NCBI GenBank assembly: GCA_000437435.1 | Contig: FR899627.1 | Location: 1-55,776, forward strand | Direction: 5' to 3' | DNA from: Clostridium sp. CAG:768 | GTDB lineage: Bacteria > Cyanobacteriota > Vampirovibrionia > Gastranaerophilales > Gastranaerophilaceae | Length of the DNA stretch: 55,776 nt | Part shown: in pieces, positions 25,185 to 34,275 of the stretch | Numbering within the stretch: the first letter of the stretch is position 1 | Layout of the letters: the number at the start of each line of letters is the position of its first letter | The notes under the pieces: model-generated | Told to the model about the DNA's origin: nothing | The model's database searches: none | Seen by the model: the letters and a program-made list of their open reading frames with translations, nothing else | Made by a program: the position numbers and the translations under genes

Positions 25185-26586
25185 ATCCAAATGTTTTGAA
25201 AGAATTTTCAACGTTTTTATCTACAACATTTTTAATTGAATCATATTCTGTTTGCAATGCGCTATGCTCTGTATCTAATTTTTTCAATTCCAAATCTAAT
25301 TTTTTATCTTTGTTTTCTAAATCTGCCATATCTTGATTATATTTAGATTCAGCTTGGGCAATTGCTCTTTCATCAGCCACTTCTTGAATACAAGTATCCT
25401 CTGAAATAGTTGTAGATTTGAATGCTTTATCAGTTGTTGAATAATATTCAAGTCTTAAAGATCCATCTCTTAAAGCTTCTTCAAAAGTAATATTATCATA
25501 CAATGGAGATTTCTGAACCGTACCAGCAGTACCTGTTCCTTCATCTGAATAAATATGATTTTCATCAGCTTCAGCAGGTTTGCTTGTATAAGTAAAGTAA
25601 CCTGAAGATTGCATTTTATTAAAGATATTTTTGTAATAATTAATTAATGTTGTATTATCACTATTTGCAGCTGTATTGTAATCTTCAGCATTAAATTCTG
25701 TGTTAAAGTTTGTTTCTCCTGGTCTGTTTACTCTTAAATAAGCTTCTGTAATTGCCATAGCATAATCATATAATGCTCTGGATTCAGCACTTGTACCTTC
25801 ATAGTTAATAGGTCCGCTTATATTATTTCCATCAGCATCTACTCCGGTATATCCGACATAACCACAACCAACAGCGGTAACTCCTTGACCTGCTTTAGCT
25901 TGCTCTGCAGTAATCACATTCCCGTTTTTATCAATATAATCACCATCAGCATTAGTTACATACAATTCATTCCAACTAAAGCCAAAATCATGTTCTTCAT
26001 CACCTAAATTAATACCTACGGTTGCAAAATAAGCATCCCAAGCTTCGTGAATTTTTTGTTTTGCCGCTAATGTTTTGCTATTTGTATCATAAGCATCAGG
26101 ATCATTTGGAGATGCATCTATTTCATTTCCATCTGCATCTAATTTTTTCCATGTTTCATCATTTCTATTAACAGAAAGATCTGATTGAGAATATGATTTA
26201 CCATTTGTTGCAACAGTAGATCCTGTTAAATTTACTAAAAATTGGTTATAATTACCATTTGATTTTTCATATGCATCAGCAATATCATTTGTAACTAATA
26301 TTCTACCTTTTGTATCAGTAACAACATATTGCTTAGTATTCTCAGCCATTTGAGGACCTGTCATTAAGCTATATGAAATATCGGAATAAGTTGCTTCTGC
26401 ACCGTTAAAACCTGTTAACACAGTTAATTTAGTTGCAGAAAGAGCTTCATTATATTCATTTGTAATTTGTTGAGTTTGATCAGACAAACGTTGTTTTGAA
26501 TAGGAAATACTTTGACCAGTATTTTCATTATTGGTCAATCTGGCTGTTATGCTTAGTAATCTCGCTTGTGATGCTGCCATTCCCAT
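25183..26586 (-). CDS. Unrecognised protein, paralogue of the 5639 gene product
   Basis: No named family recognised. The 467-residue protein starts MGMAASQARLLSITARL and ends in KNVVDKNVENSFKTFG, matching the 5639 protein (MGMAASQARFLGLTARK...ESTFKTFG) at both ends. The central 330 residues are unrelated in detail: acidic, Asn/Asp/Tyr-rich, with dipeptides such as DADGN and NADGDYIDKNGN that read like surface-exposed turns. The C-terminal 70 residues form a heptad-like coiled coil (DLENKDKKLDLELKKLDTE). GAAAGGG precedes the ATG. The upstream region carries the same sigma-28-like promoter and TACGAGTACTA motif. It is probably a structural or exported protein. Confidence 0.78.
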   Translation of the reverse strand: MGMAASQARLLSITARLTNNENTGQSISYSKQRLSDQTQQITNEYNEALSATKLTVLTGFNGAEATYSDISYSLMTGPQMAENTKQYVVTDTKGRILVTNDIADAYEKSNGNYNQFLVNLTGSTVATNGKSYSQSDLSVNRNDETWKKLDADGNEIDASPNDPDAYDTNSKTLAAKQKIHEAWDAYFATVGINLGDEEHDFGFSWNELYVTNADGDYIDKNGNVITAEQAKAGQGVTAVGCGYVGYTGVDADGNNISGPINYEGTSAESRALYDYAMAITEAYLRVNRPGETNFNTEFNAEDYNTAANSDNTTLINYYKNIFNKMQSSGYFTYTSKPAEADENHIYSDEGTGTAGTVQKSPLYDNITFEEALRDGSLRLEYYSTTDKAFKSTTISEDTCIQEVADERAIAQAESKYNQDMADLENKDKKLDLELKKLDTEHSALQTEYDSIKNVVDKNVENSFKTFG

Positions 26587-26657
26587 TGTTTTTACCCTTT
26601 CCGTAAAGTTTTTGTGTAAACTTTTAGTTTGTTATTGGAAGCTATTTTCCTTTCAAA

Positions 26658-26702
26658 TAGTACTCGTAATCATGGTTACGGCAGATTTTATATAAATCTT
26701 TA
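26658..26702 (-). promoter_or_regulatory. Sigma-28-like promoter and TACGAGTACTA leader of the 26586 gene
   Basis: On the minus strand, TAAAGATT (26702-26695), 12 bases, GCCGTAAC (26682-26675), then TACGAGTACTA (26668-26658). Spacing is identical to the 5639 promoter. Confidence 0.55.
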
Positions 26703-26716
26703 AAAAAGAATTATAA

Positions 26717-26734
26717 ATGTTAACAATTTGTAAT
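26717..26734. promoter_or_regulatory. Dyad motif upstream of the 26586 gene
   Basis: ATGTTAACAATTTGTAAT on the plus strand. It is 65 bases upstream of TACGAGTACTA, as at 5532. Confidence 0.42.
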
Positions 26735-26740
26735 AATAAA

Positions 26741-26771
26741 AAAGAGCCTTTCAATAAAGGCTCTTTTTTAT
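26741..26771. terminator. Terminator of ileS
   Basis: AAAGAGCCTTT (26741-26751) / AAAGGCTCTTT (26756-26766), a four-base loop, and T and A runs on both sides. Confidence 0.9.
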
Positions 26772-29588
26772 CTATTTAATAGCTTCTTCACATTCACTGC
26801 AAATACCGTCAGAATTTAATTTTCTATATTTCCAACAGCGTTCACATTTTTCACCTTCAGCTTTTGTAACCCAGACAGTGTAACCTTCTTCTGTGTATTC
26901 ATTTAGCACATTTTCAGGTTTTTCAGAGCATACATAAGCTTGTGATGTAATGAAAATATTGCATAATTCTTCTTCATTTGCTTTCAACACAGTATCATCA
27001 TCTGCTTTTACATATACTGCAACTTCTAAAGAGCTTCCTACTTGTTTTTCTGCTCTTAGAGGTTCAATAGCACGAGTTACAACTTCTCTTGCTTTTAGAA
27101 TTTTTGTAAAATCTTCTTCTAATTCTACATTATTCCATTCAGGTTGTGCTTTAGGCCAGCTTGATAATAAGATACTTTCTAAACCATCTTTTTGACAATC
27201 TGGAACACTCATCCAAATATCTTCTGCTTGGTGAGGCATAACCGGAACTAACATTCTAACTAATGTTTGCAAAATTTCATAAAGAACTGTCTGACATGCT
27301 CTGCGAGATAATGATTTTTTACCTGCAGTGTATAATCTGTCTTTTACAATATCTAAGTAGAATGAGCTTAAATCTACAGCTGCAAAATTTTGCAATTGTT
27401 GGAAATATTTGTAAAATTCATAATTATCAAAAGCTTCTGTTACACTTTCAATTAAATGATTTAATTTGTGAAGAGCAAATTTATCAATTGCTTTTAAATC
27501 TTCATATTTTACATAATCATTTTTAGGATCGAAATCAAACAAATTTCCAACTAAAAATCTTGATGTATTTCTTGTTTTTTTGAAAATTTCAGCAAGCTGT
27601 TTAATAATATTGTTTCCAATTTTTGTATCATTTCTATAATCAACTGATGCAGCCCATAATCTTAAAATATCTGCACCATATGTTTTAATAATTTCATCAG
27701 GTCTAATGTAGTTTCCTAATGATTTTGACATCTTTCTTCCATCTTCACCGAATACAAATCCATGAGTTAAAACAGATTTATAAGGCGCAATTCCTTGGGT
27801 AGCAATAGATGTCAATAGTGAAGATTGAAACCAGCCTCTATGTTGGTCAGAACCTTCCAAATACATTTCAACAGGAGTTGTTCCCAATTCTTCTGAACGT
27901 TTATTTACAACTGCACGCCATGTAATACCTGAGTCGAACCAAACATCCATAATATCATTTTCTTTTTTGAAATGAGTTTTTCCACATTTTGGACATTTAA
28001 AATCTTGAGGTAATAATTCTTCTGCAGAATATTTAACCCAAGCGTCAGAGCTTTCTTTTTCAAAGATTTTTGCAACATTTTCAATTGTTTCATCTGTAAC
28101 AATTACTTCACCACAGTCTTCACAATAGAAAACAGGAATAGGAACACCCCAAGCACGTTGACGAGAAATACACCAATCTGTACGTCCAGCAACCATGTTT
28201 GAAATTCTAGCTTCACCGCTTGATGGAATCCATTTTACACCTTTAATAGCTTCTAAAGTTTGTTCTCTAAATTTATCTACTTTTACAAACCATTGAGGAG
28301 TTGCTCTATAAATTACAGGATTTTTACATCTCCAACAATGTGGATAACTGTGATTTATGTCTTGTTGAGCTAATAATGCTCCACAGTTTTGAAGTTTTTC
28401 TATTACAATTGAGTTTCCTTTGTAATAAGGAACACCTTCTAAATCTTTATCTTTTACAGTTTCAGTCCATACACCTTTGCTATCTAATGGTGAGAATACT
28501 TCAATACCGTATTTGCAGCCTACTTCATAGTCTTCAAGACCATGACCAGGTGCTGTATGAACAGAACCAGTACCTGCATCCAATGTAACGTGTTCTCCTA
28601 AAATTATCGGAGATTTTCTATCAACTAAAGGATGTTTTGTATTTAAAAGTTCTAAATCTTGACCTTTACAAGAACCAATAACTTTGATATCTGATTCTTC
28701 CCATTCAACGTCTTTTAAGAAACTTCCTAAAAGTTCTTGAGCAGCAACATATACATCACCTTTGTATTCAAAGAATGTGTATTCAAATCTTGGGTGCATA
28801 CTGATTGCCATATTTGAAGGAATTGTCCAAGGAGTAGTTGTCCAGATTACTGCATAAATATCTTTGCCTTTAGTTCCTTCTATTAAATTATTTATCTTAT
28901 TTTGACTTTCTTCATCAAACTTAAATCTTACATAAATAGAAGTAGATGTATGATCAGCATATTCAACTTCAGCTTCTGCAAGAGCTGTTTCGCATGATGC
29001 ACACCAGTAAACTGGTTTTAAGCCTTTTTCCACATAGCCTTTTTTGTACATATCGCCAAACACTCTTACCTGTTCAGCTTCAAATTCAGGATTAATAGTT
29101 AAATATGGATTATCCCAATCTCCTAAAACACCAAGACGTTTGAATTCACTTTCTTGACCTTTTAAGTTTTTATGAGCAAATTCTCTGCATTTTTGTCTTA
29201 GTTCATAAGGAGTAAGAGCGTTTCTACCGCCTTTAATATTTTTCACAACAGCATTTTCAATTGGCAAACCATGACCATCATAGCCTGGAACATAAGGTGT
29301 ATAGTACCCTGCTTGAGCTTTATATTTTAATAAAATATCTTTAAGGATTTTATTAAGAGCTGTACCAACGTGAATTTTTTCAGAACTCAAATATGGAGGT
29401 CCGTCGTGCAAAATAAATTTATTTGCTTTATCACGGTTATTAATAATTTTGTTATAGATATCATTTTCGTTCCAGAACTTTTGGATTTCAAGTTCTCTTA
29501 CAGTCGCATTAGCTCTCATTGCCAAAGTTGTCTGAGGCAAGTTAAGAGTATCTTTAAATTCTGTTTTTGTACTTGTTTCGTTACCCAT
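26772..29588 (-). CDS. ileS: Isoleucyl-tRNA synthetase
   Basis: Charges tRNA-Ile and edits mischarged valine. The 938-residue protein has the HIGH-type motif HVGTALNK after FILHDGPPYLSSEKI, a large CP1 editing domain (VIWTTTPWTIPSNMA), the KMSKS loop GRKMSKSLGNYI and a C-terminal zinc ribbon (CERCWKYR...CSECEEAI). Full length, bacterial type. It ends at its own terminator. The upstream symporter gene ends seven bases before the ileS start, so read-through is likely. Confidence 0.97.
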   Translation of the reverse strand: MGNETSTKTEFKDTLNLPQTTLAMRANATVRELEIQKFWNENDIYNKIINNRDKANKFILHDGPPYLSSEKIHVGTALNKILKDILLKYKAQAGYYTPYVPGYDGHGLPIENAVVKNIKGGRNALTPYELRQKCREFAHKNLKGQESEFKRLGVLGDWDNPYLTINPEFEAEQVRVFGDMYKKGYVEKGLKPVYWCASCETALAEAEVEYADHTSTSIYVRFKFDEESQNKINNLIEGTKGKDIYAVIWTTTPWTIPSNMAISMHPRFEYTFFEYKGDVYVAAQELLGSFLKDVEWEESDIKVIGSCKGQDLELLNTKHPLVDRKSPIILGEHVTLDAGTGSVHTAPGHGLEDYEVGCKYGIEVFSPLDSKGVWTETVKDKDLEGVPYYKGNSIVIEKLQNCGALLAQQDINHSYPHCWRCKNPVIYRATPQWFVKVDKFREQTLEAIKGVKWIPSSGEARISNMVAGRTDWCISRQRAWGVPIPVFYCEDCGEVIVTDETIENVAKIFEKESSDAWVKYSAEELLPQDFKCPKCGKTHFKKENDIMDVWFDSGITWRAVVNKRSEELGTTPVEMYLEGSDQHRGWFQSSLLTSIATQGIAPYKSVLTHGFVFGEDGRKMSKSLGNYIRPDEIIKTYGADILRLWAASVDYRNDTKIGNNIIKQLAEIFKKTRNTSRFLVGNLFDFDPKNDYVKYEDLKAIDKFALHKLNHLIESVTEAFDNYEFYKYFQQLQNFAAVDLSSFYLDIVKDRLYTAGKKSLSRRACQTVLYEILQTLVRMLVPVMPHQAEDIWMSVPDCQKDGLESILLSSWPKAQPEWNNVELEEDFTKILKAREVVTRAIEPLRAEKQVGSSLEVAVYVKADDDTVLKANEEELCNIFITSQAYVCSEKPENVLNEYTEEGYTVWVTKAEGEKCERCWKYRKLNSDGICSECEEAIK

Positions 29589-29594
29589 ATTTAA

Positions 29595-30899
29595 TTATCC
29601 CTCTTTTATTTTTCCAATTGTTTGCTGTATATCATTTCCAAGACTTTCAGCCTTAGATTCTTTTACAAATTCATGCATTTTATTATAATCAAATTCATTT
29701 TCCCAACGAGCAATTACAACAGTCGCTACGCAATTACCTACTAGATTTATAGCAGTTCTTCCCATATCTAGAATTTGATCAATTCCTAAAAGAATTGCAA
29801 CCCCAAGGATTGGAATATTGAAACTTGCCAAGGTTCCGGCAAGTACAATTAATGCAACTCTTGGCGCTCCAGCTATACCTTTACTTGTAAGCATTAATGC
29901 TAACATTATAATTACTTGTTGATTCAAATCAAGATGAATTCCTACAATTTGAGATGAGAATAATACACCCATCGCAAGATAAATTGTACTTCCGTCAAGG
30001 TTAAATGTATATCCAGTAGGCATTACAAAACCTACTATATTTTTAGGAACTCCAAAACGTTCCATAATTTCCATTGCTTTAGGGAAAGCTGCTTCTGAAC
30101 TTGCTGTTGTAAAGGCTAATAAAGCAGGTTCTTGCACAGCTCTTAACAAATCTCTAAATGATATTTTTACAATTTTACAAGCAATAAATAAAACTAATAA
30201 TACAAATACTGCAAGAGCAAAATACATTGCACCGATTACTTTAAAGTAACTTTTTAAAACAGATAATCCGTTCGCCCCAATAGTTGAAGCTATCGCGCCA
30301 AATATCCCTAAAGGTGCAAAGTACATTACATATTCAGTAAATTTAAACATAATTTGAGATACTGAATTCAAAATATTAACAACAGGTTCTGCGGCTTTGC
30401 CGACTGCTACCATTGCAAGTGCGAAGAATATTGAAAAAACTACAATTTGCAACAAATTCCCTTGAGCCATTGCATCAATAATACTTGTAGGGAAAATACT
30501 TGTAACCATTTCACTTATTGAGGTATGAGCCTGCGTAGCTGCAAGCAAACCTGCTTCTTGCATATGTATTGCATGCGGAGTGCTTCCTGTTACAAAACCA
30601 ACTCCTGGTTTAAATATATTAGCCACCGTTAAACCAATAACTAATGCTAACGTTGTTACTATTTCAAAATAAATAATTGTTTTAAGCCCAATTTTTCCAA
30701 GACTTTTAGCATCACCATGACCTGCAATTCCAACAACTAGAGTTGCAAAAAGCAAAGGGGCAATAATCATTTTTACCATTCGTAAAAATATAACTGCGAA
30801 TGGTCTCATTTTCACCGCAAAGTCAGGGGCAAAATGACCTACGATTACACCTAGAATTAATGCTATAAATATCAGGGCTGTAAGTTTTGAATGTTTCAA
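29595..30899 (-). CDS. Dicarboxylate/amino-acid:cation symporter (DAACS family)
   Basis: Sodium- or proton-coupled uptake of C4-dicarboxylates or glutamate/aspartate. The 434-residue protein has about eight membrane segments and the two family re-entrant loops: TTASSEAAFPKAMEIMERFG (serine-rich loop) and MLTSKGIAGAPRVALIVLAG. The TM7 motif is GYTFNLDGSTIYLAMG. Which substrate is carried cannot be told from these motifs. It lies seven bases upstream of ileS on the same strand. No SD-strong start alternative was seen. Confidence 0.93.
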   Translation of the reverse strand: MKHSKLTALIFIALILGVIVGHFAPDFAVKMRPFAVIFLRMVKMIIAPLLFATLVVGIAGHGDAKSLGKIGLKTIIYFEIVTTLALVIGLTVANIFKPGVGFVTGSTPHAIHMQEAGLLAATQAHTSISEMVTSIFPTSIIDAMAQGNLLQIVVFSIFFALAMVAVGKAAEPVVNILNSVSQIMFKFTEYVMYFAPLGIFGAIASTIGANGLSVLKSYFKVIGAMYFALAVFVLLVLFIACKIVKISFRDLLRAVQEPALLAFTTASSEAAFPKAMEIMERFGVPKNIVGFVMPTGYTFNLDGSTIYLAMGVLFSSQIVGIHLDLNQQVIIMLALMLTSKGIAGAPRVALIVLAGTLASFNIPILGVAILLGIDQILDMGRTAINLVGNCVATVVIARWENEFDYNKMHEFVKESKAESLGNDIQQTIGKIKEG

Positions 30900-31022
30900 T
30901 GTAATACCTCAAGAAATATTATATTATAAACATGCTGCTCATAGTAATATAACAATCATAATTTTAATAAAACTATAAAAAAATAGAGTAACAAATCTTA
31001 ATGAGATGAAAACATCCTTGCC

Positions 31023-31071
31023 ATGCTTTTTATTATTGGTGTAAAATAAAGAAACAGACATGCTTTTTATT
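31023..31071. repeat. Short direct repeat before nrdJ
   Basis: CATGCTTTTTATT occurs twice, 37 bases apart, in the nrdJ upstream region, flanking a TAAAAT that could be the -10. It may be a regulator site; weak evidence. Confidence 0.35.
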
Positions 31072-31132
31072 TCTAATATTAAAAAGGGGATATAAACTAA
31101 TAATTAATACACATAATAAAACGGAGGTTAAT

Positions 31133-33121
31133 GTGACGGATTCAAACAGCACATGCATGGACAAATTAGATTTAACAGAAAATGCGAAAAAAGTATTAGA
31201 AAAAAGATACTTAAAAAGAGATAAAGAAGGGAAATGCGTAGAAACACCGGCTGACATGTTCAGAAGAGTTGCAGATACAATTGCTGCAGGAGATTTAAAA
31301 TTTGGAAAATCTCAAAGTGATGTAGATAAATTATCTGACAGATTCTACAAAGCTATTACCAGCAGATATTTTATGCCTAACTCTCCTACTTTAATGAATG
31401 CAGGTAGAGAATTGGGACAATTAGCTGCTTGTTTTGTACTTCCTGTAGAAGACAGCTTGGAAGGAATTTTTGAAACCGTAAAAAATACTGCATTAATACA
31501 TAAATCAGGTGGAGGTACAGGTTTTTCATTCTCAAGATTAAGACCTAAAAACAGTGTTGTTAAATCAACTATGGGCGTATCTTCAGGACCTGTTTCATTT
31601 ATGGAAGTATTCAATGCTGCGACTGAAGCTGTTAAACAAGGTGGTACACGTCGTGGTGCTAACATGGGTATTTTAAGAGTTGACCACCCAGATATTTTAG
31701 ATTTTATTGAATGCAAAAGCGATAATAATAAATTAAATAACTTTAATATTTCTGTTGCTATTACAGATAAATTTATGGAAGCTTTAAAAGCTGGTACTGA
31801 TTATGAATTAATCAATCCACAAAATAACACAGTCGCAGGGAAACTAAGTGCTAAAAAAGTATTTGATATGATTGTAGACGGTGCTTGGAGAAACGGTGAA
31901 CCGGGGATTATCTTTATTGATAAAATGAATGGTGACAACCCAACTCCATTAGTAGGACCTATTGAGTCTACAAATCCTTGCGGAGAAGTTCCTCTATTAG
32001 CTTATGAAGCTTGTAACTTAGGTTCTATTAACTTAGGCAGAATGGTAGAAGATGGAAAAATCAATTGGGATTTACTTGCTGAAACTACAAGAACTGCTAT
32101 CAGATTTTTGGATAACGTAATCGCTGTAAATAATTATCCTCTACCTCAAATTTCTGAAATGGTTCAAAACAACAGAAAAATCGGTTTAGGTGTAATGGGC
32201 TGGGCTGATATGCTTATGAAATTAGGTATTTCTTACGCTTCAGAAGAAGGAACTAAATTAGCCGGTCAAATTATGGAATTCATTGATTACGAATCAAAAT
32301 GTGAATCAATTGAATTATCAAAAGAAAGAGGAAGATTTAATAACTTCAAAGGCAGTGTATATGATTCTCCAAATTATTTGTATAACAAATACAAAGGAAA
32401 ATCTGCTGGCAAAATTTCTGACGAACAATGGAAAGAATTAGATGAACAAATTGCAAAAGTAGGTATAAGAAATGCAACTACAACTTGTATTGCTCCTACA
32501 GGTACAATTTCGATGATTGCATCAGCATCTGGCGGTGTTGAACCATTATTCGGTCTTGTATTCTCTAGATTGATTATGGACGGAACAGAAATGCTTGAAG
32601 TTAATCCAATATTCAAGGATTACGCAGTAGAACATGGTTTCTATTCAGAAAAATTAATGAAAGAGATTGCAAAAACAGGTTCAGTTGCTCATGTAGATGG
32701 AGTTCCAGCTGACGCTAAACAAATCTTTGTAACAGCTCACGATGTTTCTCCATACTGGCACGTAAAAATGCAAGCTGCATTCCAACTTCATACAGACAAT
32801 GCGGTATCTAAAACAGTTAACTTTGAAGAACATGCAACTCGCAAAGATATTGAAGAAGCATATATTTTAGCTTATGAAAATAACTTAAAAGGTATCACCG
32901 TATACAGAAATAATTCTCGTCAATTCCAACCAATGAATTTGGATGATAAGAAAAAAACAGAAGAAACTAAAGTTGAAGAAGCAGTAGTTGAAGAAACTAT
33001 TGATCCTGAAGAACCTACAGGCGAAATAAAGACAGTAAAATGTCCTGAATGCGGGAATGAAATTCAAATGGCTGAAGGTTGCTTTATCTGTTTGAAATGC
33101 GGATACTCTGGTTGTTCATAA
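31133..33121 (+). CDS. nrdJ: Adenosylcobalamin-dependent (class II) ribonucleotide reductase, NrdJ
   Basis: Makes deoxyribonucleotides using a B12-derived radical, independent of oxygen. The 662-residue protein has the family blocks FVLPVEDSLEGIFETVKNTALIHKSGGGTGFSF, ESTNPCGEVPLLAYEACNLGSINL (active-site Cys) and APTGTISMIASASGGVEP. A C-terminal zinc-ribbon-like tail (CPECGNEI...CLKCGYSGCS) is also present. The start is GTG at 31133: GGAGG lies five bases before it, and the ATG two bases earlier is followed at once by a stop. No riboswitch is visible upstream. It is functionally redundant with NrdDG, whose leader carries a B12 riboswitch. Confidence 0.96.
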   Translation: MTDSNSTCMDKLDLTENAKKVLEKRYLKRDKEGKCVETPADMFRRVADTIAAGDLKFGKSQSDVDKLSDRFYKAITSRYFMPNSPTLMNAGRELGQLAACFVLPVEDSLEGIFETVKNTALIHKSGGGTGFSFSRLRPKNSVVKSTMGVSSGPVSFMEVFNAATEAVKQGGTRRGANMGILRVDHPDILDFIECKSDNNKLNNFNISVAITDKFMEALKAGTDYELINPQNNTVAGKLSAKKVFDMIVDGAWRNGEPGIIFIDKMNGDNPTPLVGPIESTNPCGEVPLLAYEACNLGSINLGRMVEDGKINWDLLAETTRTAIRFLDNVIAVNNYPLPQISEMVQNNRKIGLGVMGWADMLMKLGISYASEEGTKLAGQIMEFIDYESKCESIELSKERGRFNNFKGSVYDSPNYLYNKYKGKSAGKISDEQWKELDEQIAKVGIRNATTTCIAPTGTISMIASASGGVEPLFGLVFSRLIMDGTEMLEVNPIFKDYAVEHGFYSEKLMKEIAKTGSVAHVDGVPADAKQIFVTAHDVSPYWHVKMQAAFQLHTDNAVSKTVNFEEHATRKDIEEAYILAYENNLKGITVYRNNSRQFQPMNLDDKKKTEETKVEEAVVEETIDPEEPTGEIKTVKCPECGNEIQMAEGCFICLKCGYSGCS

Positions 33122-33198
33122 AAATGTGTAGACTCTCAAAAAAAAACAGAACAACTAAAAACATGATTTAGAGAGGTTTATCCGTTTAGAGAGCTTAA

Positions 33199-33233
33199 AT
33201 ACTACCCCTTAAATAAGGGGTAGTATTTTTTGT
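33199..33233 (+). terminator. Terminator of nrdJ
   Basis: AATACTACCCCTT / AAGGGGTAGTATT followed by TTTT. Confidence 0.9.
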
Positions 33234-33277
33234 AAATATTTGTTAATATATATATGTAAAATTAGCATTTTTTTTCT

Positions 33278-33305
33278 TTGACGTGTTTTCATGGAGACAT
33301 ATAAA
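33278..33305 (+). promoter_or_regulatory. Promoter of the 33334 gene
   Basis: TTGACG (33278-33283), 16 bases, TATAAA (33300-33305). A TGTAAATATTTGTTAATA dyad-like element lies upstream at 33231-33248, similar to those before other unrecognised genes here. Confidence 0.5.
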
Positions 33306-33333
33306 GTGTGTAAATTTTGAAAGGTAGAAGTTT

Positions 33334-34152
33334 ATGACAAACAACATGACAATTGGACCTGCATTAGCAATTGGCGGGAACAAAGTAGAAATGACCCAAC
33401 AGGGTAAAATCCAAGTTACAAATTCACAAGGTAAAGTTAAAACTTTATCTCAAGACGAATTCAAAAAACAATTAATTAAAAATGCTGACAATATTGAAGC
33501 AGGAAAAGATTTTGAATTCAAAAAAGACAATAAAAATGGGAAAATTGCAGCTGGTATAGGTACCGCACTTGCTGCTGCATATGTAGGCTTAAGTGTTGCT
33601 GTTGGTAAAGGTAAATTAACAAAAGCTGTAGCTGAACAAGGCAAAAAATTAGGATTTGCTGACCAAGTTAAAAATGTATTTTTTGCAATCGGTGATAGTG
33701 GTGTTAAACTTTGGAAAAGCATCACTGGAAAAGCTAGCAAATTAAAAGATAAAATTACAGGAAAATCACAAGAATTACAAGAAAAACGCTATGCAACTTA
33801 TTCAAAAGAACAAGCTGCAAATGAAGCTCATAGAGATTTTGCAAAAAATGCAGATACAATAAATTTATCTCAAGCAGAAAGACAAACAGCTATAGCAGAT
33901 GCAAAAGCAGCTTTTGATAAATATGACCCGATTAAATTCAAAAAATCTAAAGTATTAGAAGATGCTGGTTTAACAGAAAAACAATATAAAGCAGTTAAAG
34001 AATATGCTAATGCAGGAGAAAAAGCAACTTTAACAAAAGCAAGAAAAGAAATCCTTCCAAACTGGATTCAAGATAAAGAATCTTGCCAAAGATACACAAA
34101 TATGATTGAAGCAAAATTCGCAAAAATAGATGAACAATTTGCGACAAAATAA
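33334..34152 (+). CDS. Unrecognised lysine-rich helical protein with one hydrophobic segment
   Basis: No family recognised. The 272-residue protein has a beta-like N-terminal 30 residues (ALAIGGNKVEMTQQGKIQVTN). A Gly/Ala hydrophobic stretch lies at about 72-92 (AAGIGTALAAAYVGLSVAVG) that could insert in a membrane. The long remainder is Lys/Ala/Glu-rich helix with weak coiled-coil character. GAAAGG lies upstream of the ATG. It stands alone between two terminators with its own promoter. The glycine-zipper-like segment recalls pore or membrane-association helices, but no family motif supports that. Confidence 0.7.
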   Translation: MTNNMTIGPALAIGGNKVEMTQQGKIQVTNSQGKVKTLSQDEFKKQLIKNADNIEAGKDFEFKKDNKNGKIAAGIGTALAAAYVGLSVAVGKGKLTKAVAEQGKKLGFADQVKNVFFAIGDSGVKLWKSITGKASKLKDKITGKSQELQEKRYATYSKEQAANEAHRDFAKNADTINLSQAERQTAIADAKAAFDKYDPIKFKKSKVLEDAGLTEKQYKAVKEYANAGEKATLTKARKEILPNWIQDKESCQRYTNMIEAKFAKIDEQFATK

Positions 34153-34183
34153 ATAATAAAATTTTAAAATTTACACATAAATT

Positions 34184-34216
34184 AAAATCACCTTCTATAT
34201 AAGAAGGTGATTTTTT
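34184..34216 (+). terminator. Terminator of the 33334 gene
   Basis: AAAATCACCTTCT / AGAAGGTGATTTT followed by TT. Confidence 0.9.
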
Positions 34217-34275
34217 ATTATTTAAATAGCCATCAAAATTCAATAATTCAATCTTGTTTATTGTATTATAATTGT

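Noticed and set aside
25183..26586. Flagellin
   Set aside because: The layout is similar, but the ends do not contain flagellin D0/D1 signature sequences; only a functional analogy is kept.
30900..31132. Possible B12 riboswitch before nrdJ
   Set aside because: No aptamer core or B12 box in this region on either strand.
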